Shown: positions 15,068 through 27,673 of the stretch, piece after piece | Layout: each line of letters begins with the position of its first letter | How positions within the stretch are numbered: position 1 is the first letter of the stretch | From: Gorsachius magnificus | Taxonomy: Eukaryota > Chordata > Aves > Pelecaniformes > Ardeidae | DNA length: 64,000 nt | NCBI GenBank assembly: GCA_034008185.1 | Contig: CM067081.1 | Location: 154,162,258 to 154,226,257 of the forward strand | Direction of reading: 5' to 3' | The notes under the pieces: generated by a model | Databases searched by the model: none | The model's input: the letters and a program-made list of their open reading frames with translations, nothing else | Told to the model about the DNA's origin: nothing | Made by a program: the position numbers and the translations under genes

Positions 15068-16255
15068 TCAGGCCCAGCCAGCATGGGTTCATGAAAGGCA
15101 GGTCTTGCCTAACCAACCTGATTTCCTTCTACAACCAGGTGACCCGCCTGGTAGATGAGGGAAAGGCTGTGGATGTTGTCTACCTGGACTTCAGCAAAGC
15201 CTTCGACACAGTCTCCCATAGCATTCTCCTGGAAAAGCTGGCAGTTCATGGCCTAGATGGATGTACTCTTCGCTGGGTTAAAAACTGGCTGAATGGCCGA
15301 GCCCAGAGAGTCGTGGTGAATGGAGCTAAATCCAGTTGGCGGCCGGTCACAGGCGGTGTCCCCCAGGGCTCAGTTCTAGGGCTGGTCTTGTTTAATATCT
15401 TTATCAATGACCTGGATGAGGGGATTGAGTGTGCCCTCAGTAAATTTGCAGATGACACCAAACTGGGTGGTAGTGTTGATCTGCTGGAGGGGAGGAGGGC
15501 TCTGCAAAGGGACCTGGACAGGCTGGATCGATGGGCCAAGGTCAACTGTATGAGGTTCAACAAGGCCAAGTGCTGGGTCCTGCACTTTGGTCACAACCCC
15601 ATGCAGCGCTACAGGCTTGGGGAAGAGTGGCTGGAAAGCTGCCTGGTGGAAAAAGACCTGGGGGTACTGGTTGACAGCCGGCTGAATATGAGCCAGCAGT
15701 GTGCCCAGGTGGCCAAGAAGGCCAATGGCGTCCTGGCCTGTATCAGGAATAGTGTGACCAGCAGGAGCAGGAAAGTGATTGTGCCCCTGTACTCGGTGCT
15801 GGTGAGGCCACACCTCGAATCCTGTGTTCAGTTTTGGGCCCCTCACTACAAGAAAGATGTTGCATTGCTGGAACATGTCCAGAGGAGAGCAACCAAGCCG
15901 GTGAGGGGTTCCAGACCTCATATGACACAAGTCATACGAGGAGCGGCTGAGGGAACTGGGGTTGTTTAGTCTGGAGAAGAGGAGGCTGAGGGGAGACCTG
16001 ATCGCCCTCTACAACTACCTGAAAGGAGGCTGTAGCGAGGTCGGGGTCGGTCTCTTCTCCCTGGTAACAGACGATAGGACGAGGGGGAATGGTTTGAAGC
16101 TGCGCCAGGGCAGGTTTAGGCTAGGCATTAGGAAAAACTTCTTCACCGAGAGGGTTGTCAGGCTCTGGAATGGGCTGACCAGGGAGGTGGTGGAGTCCTC
16201 ATCGCTGGAGGTATTTAAAAGAAAGATAGATGAGGTGCGTAGGGACATGGTTTAG
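15068..16255 (+). mobile_element. Young CR1 LINE fragment: ORF2 reverse transcriptase, both ends missing
   Basis: Homology to CR1 starts within the reverse-transcriptase domain at about 15068 and stops exactly at the ORF2 stop codon (TAG, 16253-16255). The 3' UTR and octamer tail expected of CR1 are absent, which is unusual because 5' truncation is the rule and the 3' end is normally kept. The first 592 bp align without gaps to the copy starting at 63409, and 15093-15659 is identical to 63434-64000. The insertion lies antisense to TMEM178B. It cannot be autonomous: it lacks ORF1, the endonuclease and the 3' UTR, and it has a frameshift. Confidence 0.92.
15091..16255 (+). pseudogene. CR1 ORF2 reverse transcriptase remnant, frameshifted
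   Basis: The first frame (15091-15969, 292 codons) holds RT motif A (YLDFSKAFD, residues 31-39), the GVPQGS block (residues 89-94) and the catalytic FADD (residues 119-122), followed by the thumb and CR1-specific C-terminal region. Between about 15900 and 15945 an indel moves the frame. The remaining C-terminus continues in another frame from about 15945 to the stop at 16253-16255 ([20 protein letters not shown] onward). Residue 98 is Leu where CR1 normally has Pro (S-V-L-G-P), and one Asn of the usual HNNPM is missing. Both changes are also present in the copy at 63336. An inactive relic, though the RT active-site motif itself is intact. Confidence 0.9.
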
Positions 16256-16447
16256 TTATTTACATGGGTTATCTGACTACACTCCCCTCCTGCCAATGAG
16301 GGCTACAAGATTTCACATTTGTTCCCTCCCAGCTTCCAGGGCTGCGTATTATGGAACCATCCATAAGGTTCAGGTACAGATTAATCCAATGCCTGTGAAC
16401 AAGTCACCTTTGGTAGCTGGAGGGCTCACAGCTACACATAAGGATTC
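16256..16447. other. 192-bp non-CR1 segment between the CR1 stop codon and the right direct repeat
   Basis: This stretch follows the CR1 ORF2 stop directly and has no CR1 3' UTR character. It ends at the right copy of the 14-bp direct repeat. It may be original flank, or sequence carried in with the CR1 piece. I do not recognise it. Confidence 0.45.
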
Positions 16448-16461
16448 TCTCCCACTCTAAG
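16448..16461 (+). repeat. Right copy of the 14-bp direct repeat flanking the CR1 insertion
   Basis: TCTCCCACTCTAAG, identical to 15033-15046. A chance 14-bp match at 1.4 kb spacing on both sides of a mobile element is unlikely, so the two are probably related by the insertion event. Confidence 0.7.
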
Positions 16462-17771
16462 ACTCTTTGCAGCAATTCTTGGGTAAGAGCAATCAGGAAT
16501 CTCAGGCAGATGCAGGGAGCCAGCAGCTCACTTGCTCTGGACGAACTATGGCGTGGCCATTCCAGACTTCACCACAAGCCAGCACTGACATGACAGTCAC
16601 CTGGCTTTCTGTAACACACAAAGATCTGAGACCAGGTGGTACCCATTCTCTAGTAGTATGTATGTCGATTTCTAACAAGGATCCAGCTGTACAGCTAGTA
16701 TTTGTTTCATTCCGTTTCCTGTCAAGGCTTTTCATATGATGAGCTTCCCTGAAAACATTGACATGGATGTTCTGAGCTGCCTCCAGGCAGCTTTTCCTTC
16801 TTCTGTGTTGTAGATACCTCTGGATGAACTGTTTGTAGCAAGCAATTTATTTGACAAAATTCACCCTTTGTGCTAGCTCTAATTTTTACAAATCTGTTTG
16901 AGAATTACTACACAAACATTTCCTAGTAAAAGGAATCTTAGCCTCTGGCTTGCAAACTGCACTCGCTACATATTTGCTATTCATTATGAGAAACTGCCTT
17001 CTGTGTGAGAGATTGCCTTAATCCCATGGTTTGGTGGCTGTTCCCTCATTGTGTGACTGTATCCATAACAAGCAGACAGAAGATGTAGATTGGTCATTTA
17101 GCCTCTAATTGTTTCACATTATCTTCAGAAAATCTGTAGAGCAGAGAAGTTTATAGTTTTTTCTTAGCATAACATTTCAGTAAGGTTTCCAAGGGCTATA
17201 AGCATACTTAGGCTAGGATCAGGTTACACAAAGCAATTGCATGTGGCATATATATCTGTTAATGTTCTGTCTTAAAAGTCTTGTCTCCCTTTGAAAAGTT
17301 CATTGTTAAATTGTGCTAGAATTTTATGCAGCCACCAAACCAGCCCTGGCCATTCAGGCTGGTGCAACGTAAGAATTACTGCCCTCAGCCTCTTAAATCA
17401 TTTAATATGAATCATCAGAACTCATCTGGAGGTATCTTAATATAGGCAAGGTTGTTGTTGCAGTTTCAGCAAGCATTAATTGGTCAAACTAAACCCTAGA
17501 GGAAGATAGGAGGAGAAATAAGGCTCTACCTTGACCAGCTGCTATGACTGAATTGCAATCAGATATGCTGACTAGTTAATGGACTCATGATGAGTAACTA
17601 TCTTCGTAATGAAGGCAGAGACTTCATTAGGAAGTATTGCAACACACTTAACAAGATTATTTCATTACCTCTGGAGTAATACTAACCACAAAAGTACTGG
17701 TTACATATTTGTGCCTATCTATAAGTATATTAACACCAAAAATGTAGGAACGTTATTCTTCTGCATTATTT
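16462..17771. other. Unrecognised intronic spacer
   Basis: AT-rich sequence with no exon, RNA gene or repeat that I can support. Confidence 0.4.
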
Positions 17772-18023
17772 ATAGAATCATTTATGTTAGAAGGGTCCTC
17801 TAGATGTCAACCGGCTCAATCCCCTGCTCAAGGGAGGAACAACTTCAAAGTCAAAATCAAATTCAAAGACAGTTCACATTGCTCAGGGCCTTGTCCAGTC
17901 AAGTTTTAAATACCTCTGAGAACGGAGGTGCACAACATCTTTGAGCACCTGTTCCAACATCTGACCACCTTCATTATGAATTTTTTTCCCCTAATCCCTA
18001 ATCAGAATTTCCCTTGGTGCTAC
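17772..18023 (-). mobile_element. Old CR1 LINE, 3' end fragment
   Basis: The plus strand starts with a single decayed tail octamer (atagaatcattta), then 'gttagaagggtcctctag', 'cccctgctcaa', 'gctcagggccttgtccagtc' and 'gaatttcccttggtgctac'. This is the standard antisense CR1 3' block in the correct order. Many substitutions and small indels make it older than the copy at 40421. It is 5'-truncated at about 18023. Confidence 0.85.
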
Positions 18024-21000
18024 ATGAATATCTTGAATACTAGAATACCTAAGGGTAAAGGTCTAAAAATCTAGGAAGATTATGCAAATAACATCACCTT
18101 AATCAACACATCTGATGAATATTCATTAACTTATATGCATAAATAGAAGCCAGTGTTCTAATTAATGGAGCTCAAGATAGATTTTCAGCTGCAGCACAGG
18201 CCAAATTTTTTTAGAACAGGAGATCATATTTGTTCCTGGCTGGCTCTGGCATCATCCTGAACTGAGGTTCAGCTTGGTCTGCCAGTAGGACTTGTTGCTA
18301 CTTGTCCTAGATAAAGTGGAACAACTTCTGGTACTGGTTGTTGCTTGCTGTGGGCTGCAAGGAAATTGAGCCAATGCCTCCCTTCAGTTGATAGGTTGGG
18401 GTTTGTGTCTTTTGGGTTTAAGACTAAGTTGCTAGCCCCTATCTGCTACCTCTACAAATGGGTCGAGGTGCACTACTAGCATTGACAGGTTCGTATGAAA
18501 GTCAGAGAGAGGGGTGTGATACGGTCCCCTTCCCCATTCACAGACCCCAGGGTGACATATTGGGAGAGACAATGAATGTGTCTATGGTAACACTTAGCAT
18601 GTGTTAGGAGTGCACTTTTGAAAATGACTTCCTGATCATCTCTAGTTACCATACTTTGGTTCATAACACGATGTGCTGGAAGACCATGCCAACTAGATTC
18701 TTCATGAATAAAGCTAAATTGGAAGATGAGCTAATAGGAATTCAACTAATGGTGCAAGAGCAGCTGAAGTAACATCCCCTCCCTGAAAACACAGAAAAGG
18801 TGAACATTAGGTCCTAAGCACTGTTTATTACAAACCCACCTCTGTTGTACAACACTACTTACAAAAGTCGATCTAACTTATGCTGTGTGCATCTCTGCAG
18901 TTAGAATCATCCCAGAAAAGACTGCCAAAAGAAGTTCCGCTCTGAGTGACCATAGCTCTAGAAAAGCCACCTTGTCTACCTAGATGGTTGATCTCCAAGA
19001 CTTGAGAAGCATATGGAGCAGCCATCACAGCATGAACAGTACCACAGAAAGAAGCACAGGTCTGCAGTCAAGTTCTGTAGAGCTGCAATTCCTTCCTTCC
19101 CAGTACAATGGAAGAAGTGCTGTGGTCATCACTGATACGCTCACACCAGCCGTGCTAACAAACACAGGCAGGCAAATAGTCTGTGGTTTGGGTTCAAAGG
19201 CCAACATGAAAAAGTGGGACAACACTGACACAACCAGGAAAAAAATAAATAAACCAGAATTTAAGATCAACTGAAAAGTTTTGTACATCCACAAAACTGA
19301 ACTCATCTGTAACTTATTTTGGCACCTTTAAAGAATAATTTTTAAAACACATTTCAATTGAAAGTCATAAAAGTATATTTTGAAAATTCTAAAACACTGA
19401 CATTTTTCTTAATTTTTCGTAGTGTTTTTTCCAGCTGAAACCATTAGCCATGTTATATGAAGTTTCACAAGTGGTTCTGCTCCCTTGCAAACTCTTTGCT
19501 TCAGAGCCAATTTTCCGCATGAAAACAAATAACAATTTGCTAACTGTACTTACTATAAATGTACTTACAAGTACACTGGGCACCAATACCTTCCCTATTG
19601 GGTAAAATACAGAAAGTCTGCCAGGTTGTCAGTGAAAAAAGGATATTTCAATAGCCAGCACTCTACAATATCACCTACATTTGCTTTTTACATGTAGATG
19701 CCTTTATTGACCACCAGAAAATGTAACAAACACAGAACTTCAGTGAAACATACTCAGAAGATAACAGTATCCTTTGTTTTACCTGAAGGAAAACCTTGCT
19801 TGTATTCACCAAGTTGGCAGCCACTGAAAGGATGAGACATTCATAAGATAAATAATATTTCATCCCTGAAATGGCAGTTACCCAGCAAACACATTAACAA
19901 AATGTATGTCTTAAAGATTTTCATTAGGAAATTGAGAAAAGGTTTTTTCAGAGTGACAAGCAGAACCTTCCTGCTCTTTTTCCTCCCATTTTTCTTTTAC
20001 AGTTCATGTCACTTGATTTCCAAATAAAGGTTCTCTCAAAGCCTCTAGCTTAGTAAAACTTGTTAGGCAATGGTCAGCTGGTAGAGAAGTCTTGTAAAAA
20101 CCCAGTGAAAACATAGCAGGGGGGATGGTTGAAAGGATCCGACATACTGTATTATACTGTACTATCCATACATAAATGAGTTAATAAGTGACAGTATGCC
20201 ATTCCCGTTCTTCCCATGTCATCTGGGATGAAAGCCTGCCAGCTTACTTTCAGTACTGATCCATTAGATCTCTAGAGATATGGGAAAAGAATCAGATACA
20301 AAGCGCACATGAAATGGAAGCAATCCATGAAGCTTATGGATCTCCAGATGCATACAACAGCTTTGTCATGCGTGGGCTGTATGGTGACCAGATTCCACAC
20401 AGGGACTTCCAAATACTTCAGACTGAAACACCTAACTTTCAATTTCAACTTCTGTTTCCACACCAAAATATCTAAATGTCCTTTTCAACCACTGTGTGAG
20501 TAAAGATAAAGATTCAGACATGTGTGCATGCACTGAGCAAACAGCAACATTTTCAGAGTAGAAGAAAAAGAAAGTGCCTGAACAGCTTTTGCCAGGCCTG
20601 GTCCCCACATGCTCTATCGATATCGCAGCAAATAGCAGCTTGCTTAAAGCAACCAGCTGGCAGAAGATAAATATTCCACCCATGATAAGAAAAGAATCCA
20701 AGTATGAGACCAAAAGCTGAATTTGCATTGGAAAGTGATGAGCTCACAGTTTCTCTCCAGGGACCAAGGAAAGGGGGCTGGCAAGGAAGCTGGAGCAAGA
20801 GGATGGTTATGAAACATTTTTTTACTTCAGCTATTAATAACAGTCTCCAAGCCACAGGGCACTTGAGAGGAGGAAGGCATCTCCTTGCTTCTATTAATCT
20901 TTTTGTCCACCTATTTGCATTGGGCTGGCCACAGGGGAGAGGGAAGCAGAGCACGAATGAAAAGTTAAGGAGGTTAAAAGGGCTGAAAAATATTTGCTCC

Positions 21001-24000
21001 TTCTTGTTTGGAGGCAGAAATTAAATGATCAATAAAAAGTCACTGAGACAGCAATTATCAGTAAAAACCCACTGATGACCCAATAGCTCATGGAACAAAG
21101 CATTATCTCAGCACTGCTGTCAAGCCAAAGAAAAAGCACAGCAAATGCTATACCATGCACAGGTTTCTTTTATATGAATGTACAGCTTCTGAGTCTCATA
21201 GTAAGATACTCCCATGAATCTTGGTATGTATTGAACCAGCTTTGAAACCTATTTCAAAGAGATGTCTGGGAAGCAGGGTCCCAGACTGCCAAGAAGAAAT
21301 TAAGGATGAGTCCACTGATATCACCAATTCTGCTGGGGATCTGTGATCACATGCAGTGAAGTCTAAGGATGCCTGTCTCTGTACCTTGGAAATCTATTTT
21401 ATGTGCTGCTTTACAACTTAAACGTGCCTTTTTATACACATTTACTCGTCTTCTTAAAGTGAGAGGAATATAAGCCTTTCTCTGTGCCGCCATACTGGTA
21501 GTTTACAGTTAGCTTCACAAATGCTGAGCTGCAGAAAGCACTTGGCTTTCTTGTAGCACTTCAGCCTTGTGGTTAAACACAATCACAACATGACAGATAA
21601 TCATTCAGATGCTTTGCACCCTACATTAGGGAACTTAAGCTGAGACCTCATCCAGCACCTGCAGCAGTCTCTTGAGAACATCATTTAAATGAAAGAACTT
21701 ATGTGGGCTATGCAACATATCTATATAACACTATTTTCATGTAGGTTTTGTCCCTTGACTGAGCTTGGGGCAGGGGGGAGTTTCACAGCTTTCACTTGAA
21801 CATTAATAGCGGTATGGAAAAAGGAGAGAGAAGGATAAAGTTCTTGGCAGGGGTCATATATTAGGGATTCACAGGAATCAAAATAAGGAGACCAATTTTT
21901 AGAACAGCAGCTATATTTTTCCCTTACCTTAAGGACTGGCACATAGTCAAAAATCATTTTGCTTACATGCTGAAATTAAGGTGTGGTTTCCTAACTCACA
22001 TGGTTACATGTAAGAGGTGAATTGGTCTGCCTTAAATTTTGGGAAGTACAACACCATTAGCATGGATCCTGTTTTGCACATTTTAAACAAAAGTTAACTA
22101 TGAGAGACCACACGATTTGAAAGGATTGCATTTCCAAAAAAACTACCAGCAGGCAACTAGCCTATCAAAGAAATAAGCAAGGAAGGAATCCAGCATCAGC
22201 TTTCCAGCAAGGCTGGGGTTTTTTTTCCCAAAGAAAAGAGAAAACTATGGCATGGATAGACCAGAAAGGGTGTACCCTGCTACGCTCATGAACTGTTCTC
22301 TCAATCTGTGCACTGAGCTTGTAGCTGCCTTTGCTCATAAGACAAGACTATCTCCATCCACCAAAGACTCTATTGAGACTTTAAAACTATGCAAACAGAA
22401 GACTTTGGACATATTGGTGGAAAGATTTCTTTCTTAATAAGTACACCCTTATCTTGTGAGTTCCCTAAGATTCACTAGCCTTTTTTTATGCTGTCCCCAT
22501 TCTAGTTATTTCAAATAACCGTTAGGGTTGTGTGGTTGGAATAAAGGCATTTTCAAGACACCCATTCATACACAAAAAAGTATGTCCCAGACAAAGGTAC
22601 CCTGCAGTTATTAAATGTATGTGCACTATAAAGCTAACAGCAAGATCATCCCTAAGTGAGCAGGGTTTCCCCTGCAAGTTCATAGTGTCTCTTGCCCCAT
22701 AGACCCTATCAACTGAGTATCTACTCAGATCATGCAGCCTGATGGACAAAAACTACTAAAACTACCTTGAACTAAACCTTGGGACTGTTTACTGGCAAGT
22801 AGAGACCACTAAATTATAAAGATAGTATGTATAATGGCTCTCCAAAGTAAGGAGCAGTTTCATGTTTGACCATGCTCTTTCCCTGTAAAGTCATTCCCTG
22901 GATTGTCCTTGTTCAAATTATTCATTAACTGGTGAGTTGACATCACTAAACTACAAGGATGCTCCATCTTCCTTTGTAAAAGAGTATGCATTCAGAGGGA
23001 CAAAAGATTTCACAGCTGACTGCCCTTTCCTTGCAAGGCCATTTGCTGCACAATTGTAACAGGACTTACGATCAAAGTGGGGGATATTTCAATAGCCTTG
23101 ACTTTGAGGGCTTGAATCAAATAAAGGCCTTAAGAAATTAAATGTTGTGTAGATATTTAAAAAGTAGTCCTTGAATAGGCAAACAAACTGAAAGACACAA
23201 CTAGACGGAAAGGGAGAAGAAGATAAAGATGGTGGTAAGAAGATCAGACAACTGTACTGTGAAATCCAAGATGAGCTAAAGCACAATTTGGTCATTCTGA
23301 AACCTATGAACCACAGATATTGTTAATCTCCCTGCAGCTGTCTGAAATCATAAGTGGTTTCTCCCTTACAGAAGGAAATGATTCTTGAAGTAGTATTTGA
23401 AATAGGAAAGGTTGGTGGATGTGATCAAAAAATTTTTTTCCAATTGACTGGACTGTGCCCTTGCTTATCCAGTGATGAGTTTTGCAATACCATCATATGC
23501 CCTTGTGTCCAGAAGGCTTAGACATTGAGTGCCTCTCCACAAATGCTACAATAATTCATTTTTGGTGCTAGCGTCAAGTTCTGGCTGCACTCAAATGTAC
23601 TTAAGTAAACAACTTAGGGCGAGAATCTCAACATCACTGCAGACACTCTGCACCAAAAGAGCAACACCTGTTTCAGAGTGGTTGAAAACATTGAAAGGAT
23701 AAATGTCCTTGTATGGGGGTGGAGGGGGCCAGCAACTGAGAAAGGACAAACTTACCTCCAGTCCCAACCTTCCCTTTGCTTATTGCCAGTACAAAACTGG
23801 GAGGACCAGGGTATGCCAATAGCTGCCAGCTGCAGGAAAGTTAGTAGTGAGAAGGCCTACTCCCAGCATGGTCTTCAACTGGCAATTAAGTTGCTCTAGC
23901 CAAATCCCAAAGGTATCTAGTCTCCAAGAACACTAGCTAAGATTCATGGCATTTCTTTTAAGACATCTATAAGACATGCCATTTAAGGCAGGAATAAAAA

Positions 24001-27000
24001 ATGGCAGAAGCCAGCCCAGCTTATGTAACAGGGCAGCAAAACAGAGTAGAAAAAACCCAAGTAGCTCTAATAGTATTTCTTACTTTCTTTACATGCCAAA
24101 GAAAGTTACAGGTTGTTGTAAAACCACGTGAACCTAGCTTAGACCCAGAGCTGGTGTATATTTAAATGTGGAAAGACAATTGTGGGATGAGAATTTCTCA
24201 TCCAGTAGACACATGTCTACTGCCGGGTCAGTGCAGATCGGGGAGCAGACTGGGCTTTTGCTGCTGCTGTTGGGTTTGGGGTTTTTTTGCAAGGAGAGGT
24301 AGATGTTTCTTTGCTTTGGGAGGGTGTTGTGGCATGATGTTCCCTTGCCTGTAACATCCTTTTTTCATTTGGTAAAAGTAATCTACCACTCCTTGCATCT
24401 TCCTGTCTGAAATGTCAAATCAAATTAGAGGGTCACAGTATGAAAATCTCCCACTCGCTGCAATATAAGATGTTCTGGCCAGGGCAAGCTGGACTAAATA
24501 TTTCTGCTGCCTGTCAAGAAGGATTCATAGTTTGAAAGAGATGCTTCAAAATGCACACAGAGCCGCTAGTTAATATAAATCTATTGACAGCAGCAACAAG
24601 CATTATCTGAAAGGTAAGCGCTGCACCTCTGAAGACATTTGTCCCTACGCATCTTGTCCCACCACCCCTATGTCTGAAAGGCCAGCAGAATCTCACTGGG
24701 GCTTAGAGCCCTAAGTGTTATTCAGCCTTTTACAATTCAAAAACCTGCTTTATGATCCTCATTCTGACAGGGGAGGAGTCAACTGTATCCCAAAAGACCC
24801 ATCACCACACATGGGACCAGAGAAGAAAGCACTTCCTAGCACCACTTGCAAGGTACAGAATAGCCCTTTAACTCTGCATTGGAACGTCACCAGTTTTGAT
24901 CATTGCTTCACATTTGAAGGGAAGGGGCTATGGAAACAGGCATTTACTCAGACACTGTCAGGTCAGGATTTATTTTCCTTTCATCTTCACTCCTAATCTA
25001 AGCTGTAATGAACGCCTGTGACTCAGTAGCATCTGATAACACCCAATGGGACAGAGGTGCTCTTGAGGCAGAATGCTGTACAAATACAGTGAACAGAATC
25101 TGTGCCCTGGAAGACTTTTGCTGTTTCTCTGTTTTGTACCTTCCCTCCCCATCTAGTTGCTCATTTTGTTTAATATGTAAAGATAAGTCTTGAACTGTAA
25201 TGTTTGATTTTAGAAATTATCGAGTCTATGATTCAGCATCCTATGTGCTTCTGGACTCCTATTTTTATCCATACAATTATAGACTGTTGTTATTATAGAC
25301 CATTGCATTCTATTCTAATTACTACTCTTACAATACCTTGCACAGTATATTTCTTAATAATATCTCAAAGCATTTAGTAAAGACAGTATTGCTGCCCAGC
25401 ATTAAGTTACATACTAGCTCCCCCAAAAAGTCAGGCCTTCTGTTTCCTACTTTTGTATGCTAAATTGTGGACACTGATTTGTGGACAGTACAATCAATCT
25501 CCTTTGCAATAGATCTAAATGCAGACTTTAATTCATCATTCTATTAACTATAAATTATTTAAGAGACAGCAGATATCTGTTCCACTCCTCCAAAAATCCC
25601 AATTAAAAATTAAGGCAATAAAAACATGGATAGCAAGTAATCACCACTTGTCATAAGTTAGGGACCAACATCTTATTACAACATGGAATTCTTCCTACAC
25701 TAAATTACAATATGGCTTAGGAGAAGGACTGGACAGATGCTAACCTACCCCCTAATTTTCTTTCCTCTTATTTTGTCAGGGGCTGTGTTCAGCCTCTCAG
25801 ACTCCAAAAGCATGAGGCTTCAGTTCACTGACTGCAGGATCAGGTGAAGAAGATCCAGGATGATTCTTAACATGTCTCCACTGGGCCATCAGCCACTCTG
25901 GTGAAGGGTACAAAGAGAACATATCAACTTAAAGGAAAACACATTCTTTGGAAAACATCCAAACCTTTAAGAAAATATGTCATTAGCTTTATTCTTAGCC
26001 CCTAGGGTTCTGCAATATCAGGTTTAATTACAACAATCATGACAAAAATCATAGTAAAGAGATACAGCTGCAAGCTGATCTTGCCCAGAGATTCCACCCA
26101 CCAGGGGAAGAGCCAAATGCAGCACTAGGAAGACTGCAGTACAAGCTCAGTGAGCAAGCTACGTTCAAATCACTTTCAGCAAAAATACTTCTAAGTACAG
26201 CCTAACTCAAAGGGAACAAGAGATTAAGGTGGCAGGTACATGGCTGAGATTCAGGGAAGCACTCCCAGGACAAGGAGACTTGGGAAGGAGAAGCAAAAGG
26301 CAAGTCCCATACTGCAGTAAAAATGCCGTGAGAGTAGATAAGTGCCAGACTCACTGGCAGAACAGTCATGCCCCGAACTGTTACACAGTAGACTTGTTTT
26401 TCATCGCTGGAATCAGCTGAAGAAATAAACACTAACATGGCCTCCAGCAACTGATTACTATGATCATGCCTAGAGAAAAGAGCACCCAAGCCTACATGGG
26501 TGACAGGATGGGTTACAGCACTTAACGCTTGTAGCTACACAACTGCAACAGGCAAGAAAAAGGGGCTAGCAGCACAGAGCTCTGAAAGAAAAGGGGAGAG
26601 GAATAAAAGACAAAATAGCCCAATTTCTGAAATGGAGAACATCATCCTACATCTTCATGTAACTCATTGCAAACGTGGTGGATTTTACACCTTAAGGATT
26701 AAACACCTTTTCTAAAGATATCCACAGCAGCTGCAGGATACAGGGATAACCATTCTCAGTATAGGGAGACAGTTTTGGTAAAATACTCCAGTCCTGGGAT
26801 ACCAGCAAGTGCGCAGTTTGAACTTGCATGGATGTGACTTCATCCACACAAAAGAGAAGCCTGTGCCAGGAGCACGCACAGGGGTGAGACTGGACGTCAG
26901 CACTTCATAATGGATTACATTAAAGAAAAGATACTTCAGCAATATAGAATCACAGAGGCTTAATAATTATCTTTCCAAAATGAGAGAGCAAGTGGCCCAG

Positions 27001-27593
27001 AAGCTGAGAATCCCTCTAGAAGGTAGAAACCAGAAATTTCTAGGTAGTCTTTCCCACCTTCCAGCAAACATCTTTCCTACAGGAAAATAACCAAGTTACC
27101 TTAAGGGGTGAGAAATAAAAATATTCATCCATTCATCTACAGCCTTTCAGCTATGGAAGATTTGGCTACAAAATTGCATGACAAGTTACTTTAAAGAAAA
27201 ATATGCAGCACTCCACGTCATACAGACTATAATATTTAAGAACACTTGGGTTGTCATCAAAAGCAGGGAGCAAGAGAAAATACCTTTGTTCTCTCTTTAG
27301 ATTTCCTACAAACTTGGTGATATTTACTGTATTTCAGCAGTGCTGTGGCAATGCCTAGGAGCCTCAGTCTTGGACCCAGTCCCCATGAGACAATCATGAA
27401 ATTAAAACTGTCTTAGACCCAATTCCTTTACCATTTTGTAAAAATTTCAAGTGCTTCTGAATGTTTCCAATACCACACCTAATAAGCTGATTTCATACTG
27501 GGGTGGGGAGATGTACTTAAAAATCAGGGAAAGAAAATAGCTGTATACATTACATTCAAGGTCCAAGAAAAGACATAACCAGGTGGAACGGTC
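18024..27593. other. Long intronic span with a few motif-dense segments
   Basis: No exon or clear transposable element. Segments at 18070-18150 and 20620-21095 are rich in octamer (ATGCAAAT or ATTTGCAT) and TAAT motifs and look like conserved non-coding sequence; they are discussed as findings. Open frames such as 20553-20954 (minus, 133 codons) overlap the second segment and have no recognisable domain. Confidence 0.4.
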
Positions 27594-27673
27594 TCATTAT
27601 GCTCAACCATACATCTCACCTACCCACACAGCTTCATTATGCTCAACTATATGTCCCACCTACCCACAAGAGT
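27594..27673. repeat. Two-copy imperfect tandem repeat, 40-bp unit
   Basis: The unit beginning TCATTATGCTCAAC and containing CACCTACCCACA occurs at 27594-27633 and again at 27634-27673, with roughly six differences. It is a simple local duplication. Confidence 0.85.

Noticed and set aside
15246..15930. Long minus-strand frames opposite the CR1 at 15068 (and again at 63587-63935)
   Set aside because: They are shadows of the CR1 reverse-transcriptase frame. Their identical repetition reflects the identical CR1 copies.
26944..27075. 'atagaatcacagagg', resembling the CR1 tail
   Set aside because: The adjoining sequence lacks the CR1 3' UTR blocks, so a short tail-like string alone is not enough.
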